A DNA stretch of 64,000 nt from Cyclobacteriaceae bacterium (GCA_028278225.1 JANQEU010000072.1:1-64000), one strand, 5' to 3'; counted from the first letter of the stretch, positions 53,381 through 62,892 are shown. The notes: generated from the sequence alone by a model not told the origin. Numbers and translations: made by a program.

Positions 53381-54451
53381 TTATTCAGTCCCGGGCAGTT
53401 TTATCTTAAATATCGTCCCACCTGTCAGGTTCTCTTCCGCTTCTATCACGCCTCCGTACTTTTTGACAATATGATGGACGGTAAAGAGGCCCATGCCTGA
53501 ATGAAGTTTAGGCTTCTTGGTGGTATAAAATGGCTCAAATATCCTCTTTCTGTCCGCTCCGGATATTCCAGGTCCGTTATCGGAAACGATAATGGTCGAA
53601 AAATGGGATTCCCGGCCTATGATCACTTCCACCTGCGGTGCGGCAATTCCTGCCGTAGCTTCCACGGCATTGATCATGAGGTTATGGATACAGTGCAGGA
53701 TCTCGTTGACATCCCCGAACAGCCTGGTATTTTTCCGGACCTTAAATCCGAATTTTACATGTGGAAAGCTCAACTGCATCCACTGGCATTTCACCATCAG
53801 GTGCTCGAAGGCATCAAAATGGCGCATTCCGGAAAGGGAAGTCACGGATGTCGATATTTTTGTCAAATTGGAAATAATGTTGGCGGCTCTTTCTGCGCCA
53901 CGAGAGAGGTCACCCAGCAGGACATCCATCTCATCTACAAGGTAATGTGCTTCTTTTTTGTCTGGCACAAGGGTTTTCAGTTCTGTAAGGTCCTTCCGGA
54001 TAGGATCCACCACACCGCCGATGACGTTGAGTGAGTTGTTCAGCTCATGGGCCAGTCCGGCGGTTAGTTTCTCCAGGGAGGCGTGGCTACTGTTCTGACG
54101 GGCCTGATATTCCCGGAGCTTCTGCCCCAGCCTGAAACACCGGTCTCTGAGTTCGCTGGTGCGCCGTTCTACCAGCTTTTCCGTATTTGCATAGACCAGG
54201 ACATTCGCAAACCATCTTTTCATTTTTCGGTCCGTCAGGTGTAAAAACCCTGCGATGGGTTCGATCAGGAATTCACGGAACTTGCCGAGTGTCACGAAAG
54301 TAACGGACAGGTTAACGGCTTTCGAATAACTCTCTCCGTAGCCAATCCTGGCATAAGTAGCCACGGTCATAAGAAGACCTCCTGCTGCTACAAAAAGTGT
54401 GAATACTCCTGGGTCAGGTTGGATGCCTGAAGTGATCATCGACTGTATCAT
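53381..54451 (-). CDS. Sensor histidine kinase
   Basis: 356 residues from ATG 54451 (a TTG at 54499 is possible). One or two weak hydrophobic segments near the N-terminus (GVFTLFVAAGGLLMTVATYA), a short coiled coil, then the kinase core: H-box LTAGLAHELNNSLNVIGG, N-box HNLMINAVEATAG, G1 DNGPGIS, F-box IFEPFYTTKK and G2 SGMGLFTVH. The core is like that of NtrB-type kinases. No response regulator is adjacent, so it is an orphan. An operator-like site lies upstream. Confidence 0.92.
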   Translation of the reverse strand: MIQSMITSGIQPDPGVFTLFVAAGGLLMTVATYARIGYGESYSKAVNLSVTFVTLGKFREFLIEPIAGFLHLTDRKMKRWFANVLVYANTEKLVERRTSELRDRCFRLGQKLREYQARQNSSHASLEKLTAGLAHELNNSLNVIGGVVDPIRKDLTELKTLVPDKKEAHYLVDEMDVLLGDLSRGAERAANIISNLTKISTSVTSLSGMRHFDAFEHLMVKCQWMQLSFPHVKFGFKVRKNTRLFGDVNEILHCIHNLMINAVEATAGIAAPQVEVIIGRESHFSTIIVSDNGPGISGADRKRIFEPFYTTKKPKLHSGMGLFTVHHIVKKYGGVIEAEENLTGGTIFKIKLPGTE

Positions 54452-54499
54452 TTTACTAACTGGTTTCTTAAATGTTACTTTTCCTTGCAGAAAAGTCAA

Positions 54500-54816
54500 A
54501 TCTCAAAACCAATTTAGATTTTATGATCTTAATTATTCCCTTTCAGAAAACGCTGATGAACTTGTTTTTATAATATTCTGATTATCAATAATTTATAGAA
54601 TTCCAACAAAGCCATTAATGAGAATAATATTCTTAATGGCTTTAAAAATTTTAAGATTGGAGTGGTTTGAGGCAGGTTGTTCTTTTAAATAAAGCGTCAT
54701 TCAGGTTTGTGGCAATCTGCTCACTCCTTCCCTATGTTTATTTACAGCTTCGTTTTGTAAGACAAGCAATTTTGGTGATAAGTTCTAAGGGCCAAACTAC
54801 CAGGCGCTTGAGTTAA
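54500..54816. other. AT-rich intergenic region upstream of histidine kinase
   Basis: No gene supported. Contains the hairpin and operator-like site listed separately. Confidence 0.5.
54608..54643. promoter_or_regulatory. Inverted repeat containing near-palindrome site 4
   Basis: AAAGCCATTAA (54608-54618) and TTAATGGCTTT (54633-54643) are a perfect 11-bp inverted repeat. Its centre holds TGAGAA-TAATA-TTCTTA (54619-54635), the same element as sites 1-3. It lies about 170 bases upstream of the histidine kinase ATG. Confidence 0.5.
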
Positions 54817-55473
54817 TCATTTCTTTGTTGCTACAAAAAAATGTACACTACCAAATCCTCCAACAGATCTATCCTCATATTCAAATTCATGCTTTGTCAA
54901 TAACAGATTCATGTCCTTTATTATATCTCCAAACTTTTCCCACAATTTGACGATCATATAGCCTAATATGTTTCTGTTTTTTGGATAATCAAAATCAACT
55001 ATAAGGAGTCTCCCACCACGTTTTAATACTCTTTTTAATTCTCTCATGGCTTTTTCTCCATCCGGATATCCTGTGAAAGCCATTGTATTTATCACTGTAT
55101 CAAACGTATTATCCTGAAATGGTAATTCTTCAACATTCCCCTGCAACAGGTCTGCTTTTATATTTCTTTTCCGGATCTTTTTTTTCGCAATTGCCAACAT
55201 TTTTTGATTATACTCGATACCGTGAATTTCGTAATTCTCGTTGGCGTATTGAGTCATCAAATATCCATTGCCAAACGAAACCTCCAATATCTTTTTTCCA
55301 GAAATATGCGGCATAACATTCTTAATCCAATTTTTCCACAGAGGGAAAACTGTCATAAATGCATCATACCCCTTTGCCATCCAATTATACTCTTTGTTCA
55401 TTTTTTCGGTATAATCAGAATGGATCTTACTAGTATCCGTGTACGCTATATTTTTTGGTTTTACTTTAAACAT
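54817..55473 (-). CDS. Class I SAM-dependent methyltransferase
   Basis: 218 residues from ATG 55473. Motif I KKILEVSFGNGYLMTQYA, the acidic residue after strand 2 (IHGIEYN), motif post-I LLQGNVEELPFQDNTFDTVI and LKRGGRLLIVDF are those of small-molecule or quinone-type methyltransferases. The substrate is unknown. The gene is more AT-rich than its neighbours. Confidence 0.88.
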   Translation of the reverse strand: MFKVKPKNIAYTDTSKIHSDYTEKMNKEYNWMAKGYDAFMTVFPLWKNWIKNVMPHISGKKILEVSFGNGYLMTQYANENYEIHGIEYNQKMLAIAKKKIRKRNIKADLLQGNVEELPFQDNTFDTVINTMAFTGYPDGEKAMRELKRVLKRGGRLLIVDFDYPKNRNILGYMIVKLWEKFGDIIKDMNLLLTKHEFEYEDRSVGGFGSVHFFVATKK

Positions 55474-55656
55474 TATTTGATATTCCAAATGACCGTTTTA
55501 TTGAACAACAAACGATGAACCGAGGAAGTTTGCTCCCAAAGTGTGGACCCTAAATACCGGCTTGGAAAGTCTTTAATATTCGAATTTCTTCTTCGTCCAT
55601 TGCTCCTTTAAAATTCCGCTTCAGGCCAGGCCTGTAATCAGCTGTTGCAAGCAGTT

Positions 55657-56991
55657 TTACCTAAATGTTCTTATTTCAGGATTTGTCTTGTTCCCCGATT
55701 TGTCAGTTTTGAAAGTTAAATACAATTCAATATCCTCAATAAAAAACTCGTTTTCAGCAATAGGAATCAGTCTAAACTTGTACACGTAATGTAAATCCTC
55801 TATGATTAATCCGGTCTCTGAATATGTTATTTTGAACCTATCATTAATTCCGGGAATTTCATTTCTATGTAGCTCGAATTCTCCTTCAAAGTTTGACAGT
55901 TGCTTTTCAGAGAGTCTAACTTGTTTGATTGACTTTTTCTGACTTTCATACGGAACTAAATCAGTATTTTCTGAGGCTTTTGAAATGTTAGCTTCAAAAA
56001 TCATTTTTATAAGTTGCTCCCTATCTCGTTCTTTAAAATACTCTTCAAAATAGCTATCGGCTCGTAGCACGATTATGATATTTTCTTCAGGGAATATTCC
56101 GAGATATTGTTCTCCCCAGCCGAGGGCAAAATAACGTTTAGGCTCGTTCGGTCTGTCCTGTATCCACCACAAATAGCCGTATCCTGTTGCTTGATTTCCC
56201 ATATTATCGGCAACAGTGTAAGGAGTGAAGCTTTGCTCTACCCAACTCGTATCTATAATCTGCTTGCCATTCCAATTTCCCATTTGAAGGTACAGTTGTC
56301 CAAATCTCGCTAAATCACAAGCCGACATTTTGAGTGGATAACCCGGATGCAACGATGTACCATCATATTCGTAGGTTCCGTCAATAACATCAAAATCCTG
56401 CATCCCAATTTGTTTGGCAATAAATGAATCAAAATCAACAAAAATATCGCTTCCAGTTTTTTCGTTGTATATGGTTCCCAGAACATTGAAGTCCCAATTA
56501 TTATAGTACTGCTTTTCGCCAGGCTTATAACTCCCTCTTTTTGGACTTTCTCCCACATCAGGTTGTAAAGCTGCTTCCAAATATATTCCTGAGCGAGTAG
56601 TCAGTAAATGTTTGATCTGAGCACTTTTTTCCAGTTTAGTCAATTCAACTTTCTCATTAATTCCAATTTCTCCAATTGTTTCTCCTATATCAATTGTTGC
56701 ATTTTTAACCTGTAATCCATAGAGTGCATTTAGTACACTTTTACGGATAGAATGACATTTATACTTCCTTTCAATGTCTCCCCAGAAATCAACGATGTAT
56801 CCATTTTTAACCAGAAGCATGGCAACAGCATTTGTTGAATCAAAATAGTCTTTAGCCTCTCTTAATCCATCGGTTGAAAATCCAGCATCTTCAATTGAAC
56901 CATATTTCATCCAATGTCCCTGTAGATGTTGAGAAAGTAACTGAGTATTGAAAAATAAGCAGATTACGATAACATATTCCGATTTTATCAT
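55657..56991 (-). CDS. Beta-lactamase-fold serine hydrolase
   Basis: 444 residues with a short signal peptide (VIVICLFFNTQLLSQ). Active-site SxxK is Ser-81/Lys-84 in CHSIRKSVLNALYG; YxN is Tyr-162 to Asn-164 in KQYYNNWDF. This is the class C beta-lactamase/esterase (Pfam Beta-lactamase) family, exported. A C-terminal lipocalin-like beta region follows (ELHRNEIPGINDRFKI). Likely a peptidase or esterase rather than a resistance enzyme. AT-rich like the methyltransferase gene next to it. Confidence 0.9.
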   Translation of the reverse strand: MIKSEYVIVICLFFNTQLLSQHLQGHWMKYGSIEDAGFSTDGLREAKDYFDSTNAVAMLLVKNGYIVDFWGDIERKYKCHSIRKSVLNALYGLQVKNATIDIGETIGEIGINEKVELTKLEKSAQIKHLLTTRSGIYLEAALQPDVGESPKRGSYKPGEKQYYNNWDFNVLGTIYNEKTGSDIFVDFDSFIAKQIGMQDFDVIDGTYEYDGTSLHPGYPLKMSACDLARFGQLYLQMGNWNGKQIIDTSWVEQSFTPYTVADNMGNQATGYGYLWWIQDRPNEPKRYFALGWGEQYLGIFPEENIIIVLRADSYFEEYFKERDREQLIKMIFEANISKASENTDLVPYESQKKSIKQVRLSEKQLSNFEGEFELHRNEIPGINDRFKITYSETGLIIEDLHYVYKFRLIPIAENEFFIEDIELYLTFKTDKSGNKTNPEIRTFR

Positions 56992-57198
56992 TTCCGGTTT
57001 TTATCGAGCATTTGGAACAAAGGGGGTGTAATCAATCGCCACAATCGTTTATCGGTATTACTTAGGAAACCTCCAATTATTATATCAAAGCAAATCTACT
57101 GGGTTCGATCATATCATTGACTGAAATCAGATTATTCCGGAAATTTGGATCCTCAAAAAAGTATCATTCATCCCCGCTATTTACAATACGATCAGGAA

Positions 57199-57271
57199 GA
57201 GTCGAACCACCTCTGTCTGTAGCGTTCCGAAGGGCTCTACAGACTCAGGATAATTCCGGAGTCTTCGACTC
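57199..57271. repeat. Nested inverted repeats, possible structured element
   Basis: Outer arms GAGTCGAA (57199-57206) and TTCGACTC (57264-57271); inner stem GTCTGTAG (57215-57222) with CTACAGAC (57237-57244); alternative stem AGACTC (57241-57246) with GAGTCT (57259-57264). It lies in a 460-base region (56992-57452) in which I see no convincing gene. Confidence 0.45.
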
Positions 57272-57452
57272 GCATCTTGATTGTATATTTCCACCGGGCC
57301 TTAGTCGCTCTTACTCTGGATACCCGTGTACGAAGGCTTAAGTCAGCAAAGATATCTTCTGGTACAATAAAGGTAAACTTCTTCACCCTTCGAAGACGAA
57401 ACCACCAGCAAGATCCCTGGTATCCATTATATTGTTGTTTGATGGGGCATTC

Positions 57453-58748
57453 CTAAAACTGCACGCCCATCCCATAACCCAGCCACAGTTTTCGAAAGGT
57501 ATTTTCCTTGTTTTCGTACAACACAGACTTTCGTGTGAGGTCGTGGTGGTCGGAATTGGTGATGTAACCGTTCAGCCGTAATGATCCGTACAAATAGCGA
57601 AAGCCTAAAAAGGCAAGCTTCCGTCCCGCCGTGAAAGCTAAAGAAGGTTGAAGATTAAGTTCGGATCGAAATTTATGAGTCCAATTGATGTGGTGCACAC
57701 CCGCACCTATGGACAAGAAAAAATTCTTATTCTGAGGGCCTCGTCTCATAGGGATCATGGTGTATTTGATGTACATGATACGTTCAAACCGGAGTCCAAG
57801 AGACCAATGACCTTTTTCATCTCTGAACGGTTCAGGATTGTAACCGAAAACCAGCACATTCTGATTGAGTTTCTGGAACCTGTCATCGAAGGGCAGACCG
57901 AATTTGGTCTTCGGGCAGTTGGAGCAGTTTCCGGATGACAGTTCAAAGTTGAAGAGAAAGGAATCGCTCGTTGAAACACGAACTACCGATCCTACTGATC
58001 CATAGTTGATGATGCCGACAGGCAATCCGTTTCGAACTGCCCCCGCGACAGGCAGCTTACTGAATAGATTGATCAGGCCTACCTGTGTTCCGGCCATCTC
58101 ACCTGCCACATTGATCAACCCGACCTGGGTACCTCCGAGCATTTTCTTCGTAACATTGATAAGCCCGAACTGGAAGCTCCTGGTTTTTACAACCGCATCC
58201 ATGTTCTTGCCAAACATGCCGGTATTGCGGTTGAAAATTCCCAGTTGCAGGCCAGCCATTGGTCCTTTTGTATAATTTGCCAACAGTGAAACCTGGAATC
58301 CCGCGACCGAACGTTTCCCGATATTGTACAAGCCTGCGAACTGGACGCCACTCATGTCCTCATAGACCACATTGCCTAGACCCGCCAGCTGAAAACCGAA
58401 CATCGCACTTTGAGCAACATTGAAGGCCCCTCCTATTTGAGCGCCGTGGACATTATCCCGTACAAGGTTGACACCGGAAGTTAATTGTATACCATGGAAA
58501 TGCGCAAGCATGTTGAGTTCTTTCCTGACTGCCCGTTCCTGTGCCTGTGACAGGTTCAGATATGTGTTCGAACCGACGATATTAGCAAACCCGGAGATCT
58601 GGAGTCCCGAACTTTCACGTAAGCTGAGGTTGGATATCCCTGCAATTTCGAAGCGCTGCGAACCGGCGGATATCCCTGCCAGCAGGTTGATGGAAACTTT
58701 GTTGTAGTACCAGCCTGATTGTATCCCATTGGAACTGATGCCGGGCAC
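57453..58748 (-). CDS. Repeat-rich surface-type protein, start uncertain
   Basis: 431 residues from a GTG at 58748. The middle consists of about ten imperfect repeats of the type GxQxGLxNxxxxxxxGxQ (for example MLGGTQVGLINVAGEMAGTQVGLINLF), a beta-solenoid pattern common in Bacteroidota envelope proteins; the C-terminus looks like beta-strands of a barrel and ends in F (LGYGMGVQF). The coding frame continues upstream of the GTG without a stop to about 58895 and there encodes a clear signal peptide (KLAAFVLFLVICEPVQAQ), but with no ATG, GTG or TTG before it. The real start is therefore either unusual or lost by mutation. Confidence 0.75.
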   Translation of the reverse strand: MPGISSNGIQSGWYYNKVSINLLAGISAGSQRFEIAGISNLSLRESSGLQISGFANIVGSNTYLNLSQAQERAVRKELNMLAHFHGIQLTSGVNLVRDNVHGAQIGGAFNVAQSAMFGFQLAGLGNVVYEDMSGVQFAGLYNIGKRSVAGFQVSLLANYTKGPMAGLQLGIFNRNTGMFGKNMDAVVKTRSFQFGLINVTKKMLGGTQVGLINVAGEMAGTQVGLINLFSKLPVAGAVRNGLPVGIINYGSVGSVVRVSTSDSFLFNFELSSGNCSNCPKTKFGLPFDDRFQKLNQNVLVFGYNPEPFRDEKGHWSLGLRFERIMYIKYTMIPMRRGPQNKNFFLSIGAGVHHINWTHKFRSELNLQPSLAFTAGRKLAFLGFRYLYGSLRLNGYITNSDHHDLTRKSVLYENKENTFRKLWLGYGMGVQF

Positions 58749-59108
58749 AAATGAGATCTGAAAGTCTTTCGTGCGATATCTTTTTTCAGATTGGGCCTGA
58801 ACGGGTTCACAAATGACCAGAAAAAGTACAAACGCAGCAAGCTTAACACAAGCACACTTCCACCGGGGACACTGAGGATTTTTGGTTTCGGAGATCAGGG
58901 AACGAAATGGTTACAGGCCTTTGGTCTATAGACAGAAAAGGAAGGAATGTATTACAGGTCAGATAGGAGAATTGTTGTCCCTGTGGACAGATTCATGTCC
59001 AATACTGAACGGTTCAAAGCACAATTATGGACGTATAAGGGCCTAAATCCGCTGTTATCGACCATGGCATAGGATTTGCAAAGTATGTATCACCACTTGC
59101 CTATTCAC
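58749..59108. other. Divergent upstream region with in-frame signal peptide coding
   Basis: The part up to about 58895 codes in the minus frame for the signal peptide of the repeat-rich protein. The rest should hold divergent promoters for it and the FtsX permease. Confidence 0.45.
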
Positions 59109-61571
59109 ATGCTTAAGAGCTTCCTGCTTATTTCCCTGCGAAATATTCGTGACAATAAAGGCGCAGCCTATCTGAACATTGCCTGCCTGACCCTGGCTCT
59201 TGCTACATGCTTATTCATCTTCAACTATATCAGCTATGAGGCCGGTCATGACAATTACCCGGGTGCGGAAAACGTATACCGGGTGGAAACACAAGTCATC
59301 GGCAATAGCGCCTCCGGATTTAAGGATGCCCTGTCAGGATCAGATGCGGGACCTTTTTTATGTTCAAACTTTACGGAATTAGAACAGTTCACCCGACTGA
59401 TCCCATTTTCAATAGAAGGAACTGCGTTCTTTCGTTATCAAAGACCGGATGCTGCAGTGGAACAGAGGGTATACATTGAAAAGGCTTACTACGCTGAAAA
59501 TTCAATATTTGACCTGTTTCCCATCACATTGGTCGAAGGTGATAAAGTCACTGCACTTACTACACCGAATTCACTACTGATATCACATTCAACCGCCAAA
59601 CGGGTATTCGGAAAGGAACCGGACACAGGAGCTTCCATAGTCGGGAAAATATTTACAACAGTGGAGACAGGGATCTCTGACAACCAATTTGTAATAACCG
59701 GCATCTTTGAAGATCTGCCGTCAAACTCACACCTGAAATTCGATGCCCTGATCGCCGGTGTATTTCCTGAGGGATCACAAACGGGGGATGGGATACAATC
59801 ATCCAAACAGGTGTATACCTATGTTTTAGGATCTGGGAAAATCGAACAATCGAACACCCTGAAAAAAGGACTCCCATATACTATGCATGAAGAGGGCAGC
59901 ATATTTCTGAGACCCGTTAAGGAAATCCATCTTTCTTCCGGGGTCTCTAATAACCCTGAACCCGGAGCGAGCAGAGGGCTATTGATCTTTCTGGCCTCTT
60001 TAGGGGTGATTATCCTGCTGCTGGCCATTACCAATTATACGAATAATACCATTTTCAACTCTATTGAGCGGGCTAAGGAAATAGGTATCAGAAAACTCCT
60101 TGGAATAAAGCCAGGGCAGCTTATAGCGACATTTATTGGCGAAGCTTTGTTGATCAATGTCATCGCTTCAATAATAGCCGTCTTTTTCTACCAATTCGGG
60201 ATCCGACTGGCACCCCTTTTCATGAAAGCCGACAAGACCAGCAAGGTTATTAATCCGATAGAATTTCAATCCATCGGGGAAGCGAACCTGTTGGCGAATG
60301 CTTTTTTTCTCCTTATGGTGTTGATCGTTACTACATTTCTTTCCAGCGTTTATCCCGCCTTTTATTTTAACTCTCTGAATCCCGTTCATCTCCTGAGAGG
60401 TAAGCTGCAGCTAGTGGGTTCCAGGTTGATGAGCGGTGCAAGCAAAACCATAAGATCTCTTTTAATATTTCAACTGACTGCAGCAATCGTATTTCTTTCG
60501 TCAGTCTACATTGTCTCTTCACAATTGAGGCACTTAGAGCAGCAGAGGCAGGAGGCCCTCGAACTAAACGTTACGGGAATCTTTCCCGGCACATCTGGCG
60601 CTAATACACTATTTACTAAGAAAACAAAAGATCGTTTCAGGGAACTGATCCAAAAAGGCAGGATCAGGAGTGTGGCATTTTCCAATCTCTACAAGGGAGA
60701 GATCAAATCGAGAGGCTCGGTTACACTCGGAAACCCGGGGAACCCGGGCGATTCACCTGATTTTAAGTGCGATCTGCTGGTGATCGATCATCACTATTGG
60801 AGCGAAACGCCTGAAGTATTCATTGCCGGCCAAAATTTCCATAGTGACTTTGGCCTTGACCCGGAAAACCTGATCATCAATGCTGCCGCAGTACGTCTGT
60901 TGGGATATGAAGAACTTACTGACATCATTGGCCAGACATTGCGGACAAATGCCGGACCCTTCAAGGTAACGGGTGTAGTGGAAGACCGGAATTTCAGGGA
61001 ACCATCTGTTTTCGCAACAGGTTTTCGCTATCGTACATACCTTGATCTGGATCTATATTATCCGGGGACAGTGGGGCTAAGTCTGAGTCGATTCCTGCAT
61101 AACACGCAAGTTGCACTTTCCTCTCCCCTGCCATATTTTTCCCTGCTGACAAGGGACTACCAAAACCGGCAATTGCTGGAGCAGAATATCTTAAAACTCT
61201 TTATGTTCTTTACTATTGTGGCCGTTGTCATTGCCAGCATCGGTATGTTCGCCCTGTCATCATTTATTTCACAAAAGCGCACCAAGGAGATCGGATTAAG
61301 AAAAATCCTGGGCGCTACGTCCCTCAGCGCCATGGGATTACTGATTTATGATTTTCTTAAATTGGTACTTATTGGTTCTGTTTTTTCCATTCCGCTGATA
61401 CTGTACGGCAGCAGGATATGGTTGGAAAACTACACCTACCGGATCACAGTCGGTCCCTTAATGGTCATTTTGCCAGTTCTGATGATCCTGATGGTATCCT
61501 TCACAGTTGTTTCTAAAAAGTGCTGGAAAACGGCCATCGCAAACCCAATCAGGGCGATTGAGGTGGATTAA
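59109..61571 (+). CDS. FtsX/MacB-type ABC transporter permease
   Basis: 820 residues from ATG 59109, chosen over the TTG at 59076 because MLKSFLLISLRNIRDNKGAAYLN is the usual family start. TM1, a periplasmic MacB-like domain, three TM helices with the FtsX signature (IERAKEIGIRKLLGIKPGQL), a second periplasmic domain and the second FtsX unit (SQKRTKEIGLRKILGATSLSAM). It lacks the prefix domain of the permease at 2592-5231. No ATPase gene is adjacent. Ends at a bidirectional hairpin. Confidence 0.92.
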   Translation: MLKSFLLISLRNIRDNKGAAYLNIACLTLALATCLFIFNYISYEAGHDNYPGAENVYRVETQVIGNSASGFKDALSGSDAGPFLCSNFTELEQFTRLIPFSIEGTAFFRYQRPDAAVEQRVYIEKAYYAENSIFDLFPITLVEGDKVTALTTPNSLLISHSTAKRVFGKEPDTGASIVGKIFTTVETGISDNQFVITGIFEDLPSNSHLKFDALIAGVFPEGSQTGDGIQSSKQVYTYVLGSGKIEQSNTLKKGLPYTMHEEGSIFLRPVKEIHLSSGVSNNPEPGASRGLLIFLASLGVIILLLAITNYTNNTIFNSIERAKEIGIRKLLGIKPGQLIATFIGEALLINVIASIIAVFFYQFGIRLAPLFMKADKTSKVINPIEFQSIGEANLLANAFFLLMVLIVTTFLSSVYPAFYFNSLNPVHLLRGKLQLVGSRLMSGASKTIRSLLIFQLTAAIVFLSSVYIVSSQLRHLEQQRQEALELNVTGIFPGTSGANTLFTKKTKDRFRELIQKGRIRSVAFSNLYKGEIKSRGSVTLGNPGNPGDSPDFKCDLLVIDHHYWSETPEVFIAGQNFHSDFGLDPENLIINAAAVRLLGYEELTDIIGQTLRTNAGPFKVTGVVEDRNFREPSVFATGFRYRTYLDLDLYYPGTVGLSLSRFLHNTQVALSSPLPYFSLLTRDYQNRQLLEQNILKLFMFFTIVAVVIASIGMFALSSFISQKRTKEIGLRKILGATSLSAMGLLIYDFLKLVLIGSVFSIPLILYGSRIWLENYTYRITVGPLMVILPVLMILMVSFTVVSKKCWKTAIANPIRAIEVD

Positions 61572-61600
61572 AGATGTGATTAAAATGAGTAAACGGAAAA

Positions 61601-61691
61601 GAGGGTGTCTCAAAAGCTAATCCACTGTCAGGTTGACTTGGCGTCCCCGAGGCTCTTGAAACCTATTTTTTTGAGCTTTTGAGACACCCTC
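61601..61691. terminator. Bidirectional terminator, 18-bp inverted repeat
   Basis: GAGGGTGTCTCAAAAGCT (61601-61618) and its exact inverted copy (61674-61691) flank a 55-base loop, between two convergent genes. A run of T (61666-61672) precedes the right arm. Such repeats are common at 3' ends in Bacteroidota; they also resemble ends of small mobile elements. Confidence 0.75.
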
Positions 61692-61713
61692 TCTCATCTG
61701 ATGTAATATCCAA

Positions 61714-62892
61714 TTATTGGATAGTTACCTGTTTCTTTATGCCGGGCATCGTGGCATCACGAGCATAGTTTAGACTGGTGATGCGGAAGTCCCATGTGCC
61801 GTGGGGTACGTCATACAGCCAGAAAGTACTGCCGGTAGTTGTGTACTCATTGGTCTGTACGGGCGTGCTGCTCCAGGGCGGGAGTCGCTCAACACGATAG
61901 CGGTACATGCGTACGGACTGATAACTCATGGTAACCTTCACATCTTTGGTCGTGGGAGATGCGTAATACTGGGTCAGGCTGCTGATCACCGGTGCCGAAT
62001 AACCGGCAGGGTACAGGTAAATGGAGGCTTCCTCGTCGTTGCTGCTGAAATCGATTGTGGTGGAAGTACCAAAAACCGGTATCATAATGGATGATCCGTC
62101 GCTGGTCGGCGTACCCACGAGTTTGTTTGCTCCCAACACATCATTCCCGCAGGCGGGTGGTGTGGTGGTACTGGTGTAATTTACCAGTTCATCATTGCCA
62201 TTAATGGGGTCGTCATGCCTGAAACCAAGGGTGTGACCGATTTCGTGACGAATTACCGTTTCCCGGTTCCCCTGGGTAGCGGATGGGTCGGCGTCATTGA
62301 TGGATATCCATGAACCGGGTTGTCCGTCCGCCGGAAATTCCGCTGCAGCATAGGCGCCACCCAGGTTTCGGGCACAAGCTGGCAGGGCAGTGTCATTGTC
62401 CGCGTAGAATATGATATCGGCAGCTCCGGCTGTTGCGACCTCATTGAAACTTACACGGCAGGAAGAGATATCTTCCCAGTCCTGTGTGGCTGCATCGATG
62501 GCTCCCTCCCAATCGCCGGGTATGGGTCCTACGCTGTTGTCGATGAAGTAGTCAATGTTAAGTACGTTGTTGAAGTCAACAACGGAACCAGTGTTAACCA
62601 CAAATTGCGAAGTTCTGCCGGCTGATATATCCTGTTTACCCTCTTCGATCTTTTTCCTGATCACATCGAGCCGGATGTACAGGTCGCCCTCTACAAGTAC
62701 ATGTTCATCGTACAGTTTTGCATCAGTCAGGTCAAAGCCCTGGCAATCGAGATAGTCGTAAAGCTCAGTATCCTGTGCCAGGTCCACGTACGGCTGCTGT
62801 GGTGCAATGTAGCGTTCATCGTCTTCTGTCCCACAGCGGAAAATGATCAGGGCCGATAGCACCATGATCCATAAGCTAGTTCTCTTTTTCAT
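61714..62892 (-). CDS. HEIGH-type zinc metalloprotease (M57-like), lipoprotein
   Basis: 392 residues. Hydrophobic N-terminus with Cys-20 (IIFRCGTEDD; the Arg at -1 is unusual for a lipobox). Zinc motif HEIGHTLGFRHDD with His-216, Glu-217, His-220 and His-226 is the metzincin HExxHxxGxxH pattern, and the HEIGH wording marks peptidase family M57. The N-terminal part (45-110) has the helical prodomain-like sequence typical of M57. A fibronectin-like C-terminal domain (300-392) follows. Probably exposed at the cell surface or secreted. Confidence 0.9.
   Translation of the reverse strand: MKKRTSLWIMVLSALIIFRCGTEDDERYIAPQQPYVDLAQDTELYDYLDCQGFDLTDAKLYDEHVLVEGDLYIRLDVIRKKIEEGKQDISAGRTSQFVVNTGSVVDFNNVLNIDYFIDNSVGPIPGDWEGAIDAATQDWEDISSCRVSFNEVATAGAADIIFYADNDTALPACARNLGGAYAAAEFPADGQPGSWISINDADPSATQGNRETVIRHEIGHTLGFRHDDPINGNDELVNYTSTTTPPACGNDVLGANKLVGTPTSDGSSIMIPVFGTSTTIDFSSNDEEASIYLYPAGYSAPVISSLTQYYASPTTKDVKVTMSYQSVRMYRYRVERLPPWSSTPVQTNEYTTTGSTFWLYDVPHGTWDFRITSLNYARDATMPGIKKQVTIQ

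Noticed and set aside
57190-57280. tRNA gene
   Set aside because: The nested stems do not give a cloverleaf with TTC-arm and CCA-compatible acceptor stem.
57117-57341. 74-codon plus-strand frame
   Set aside because: Product low in complexity order, no family resemblance, and it runs through the nested inverted repeats.
61601-61691. Miniature transposon
   Set aside because: Perfect 18-bp arms would fit, but there is no visible target-site duplication and the position between convergent genes fits a bidirectional terminator better.
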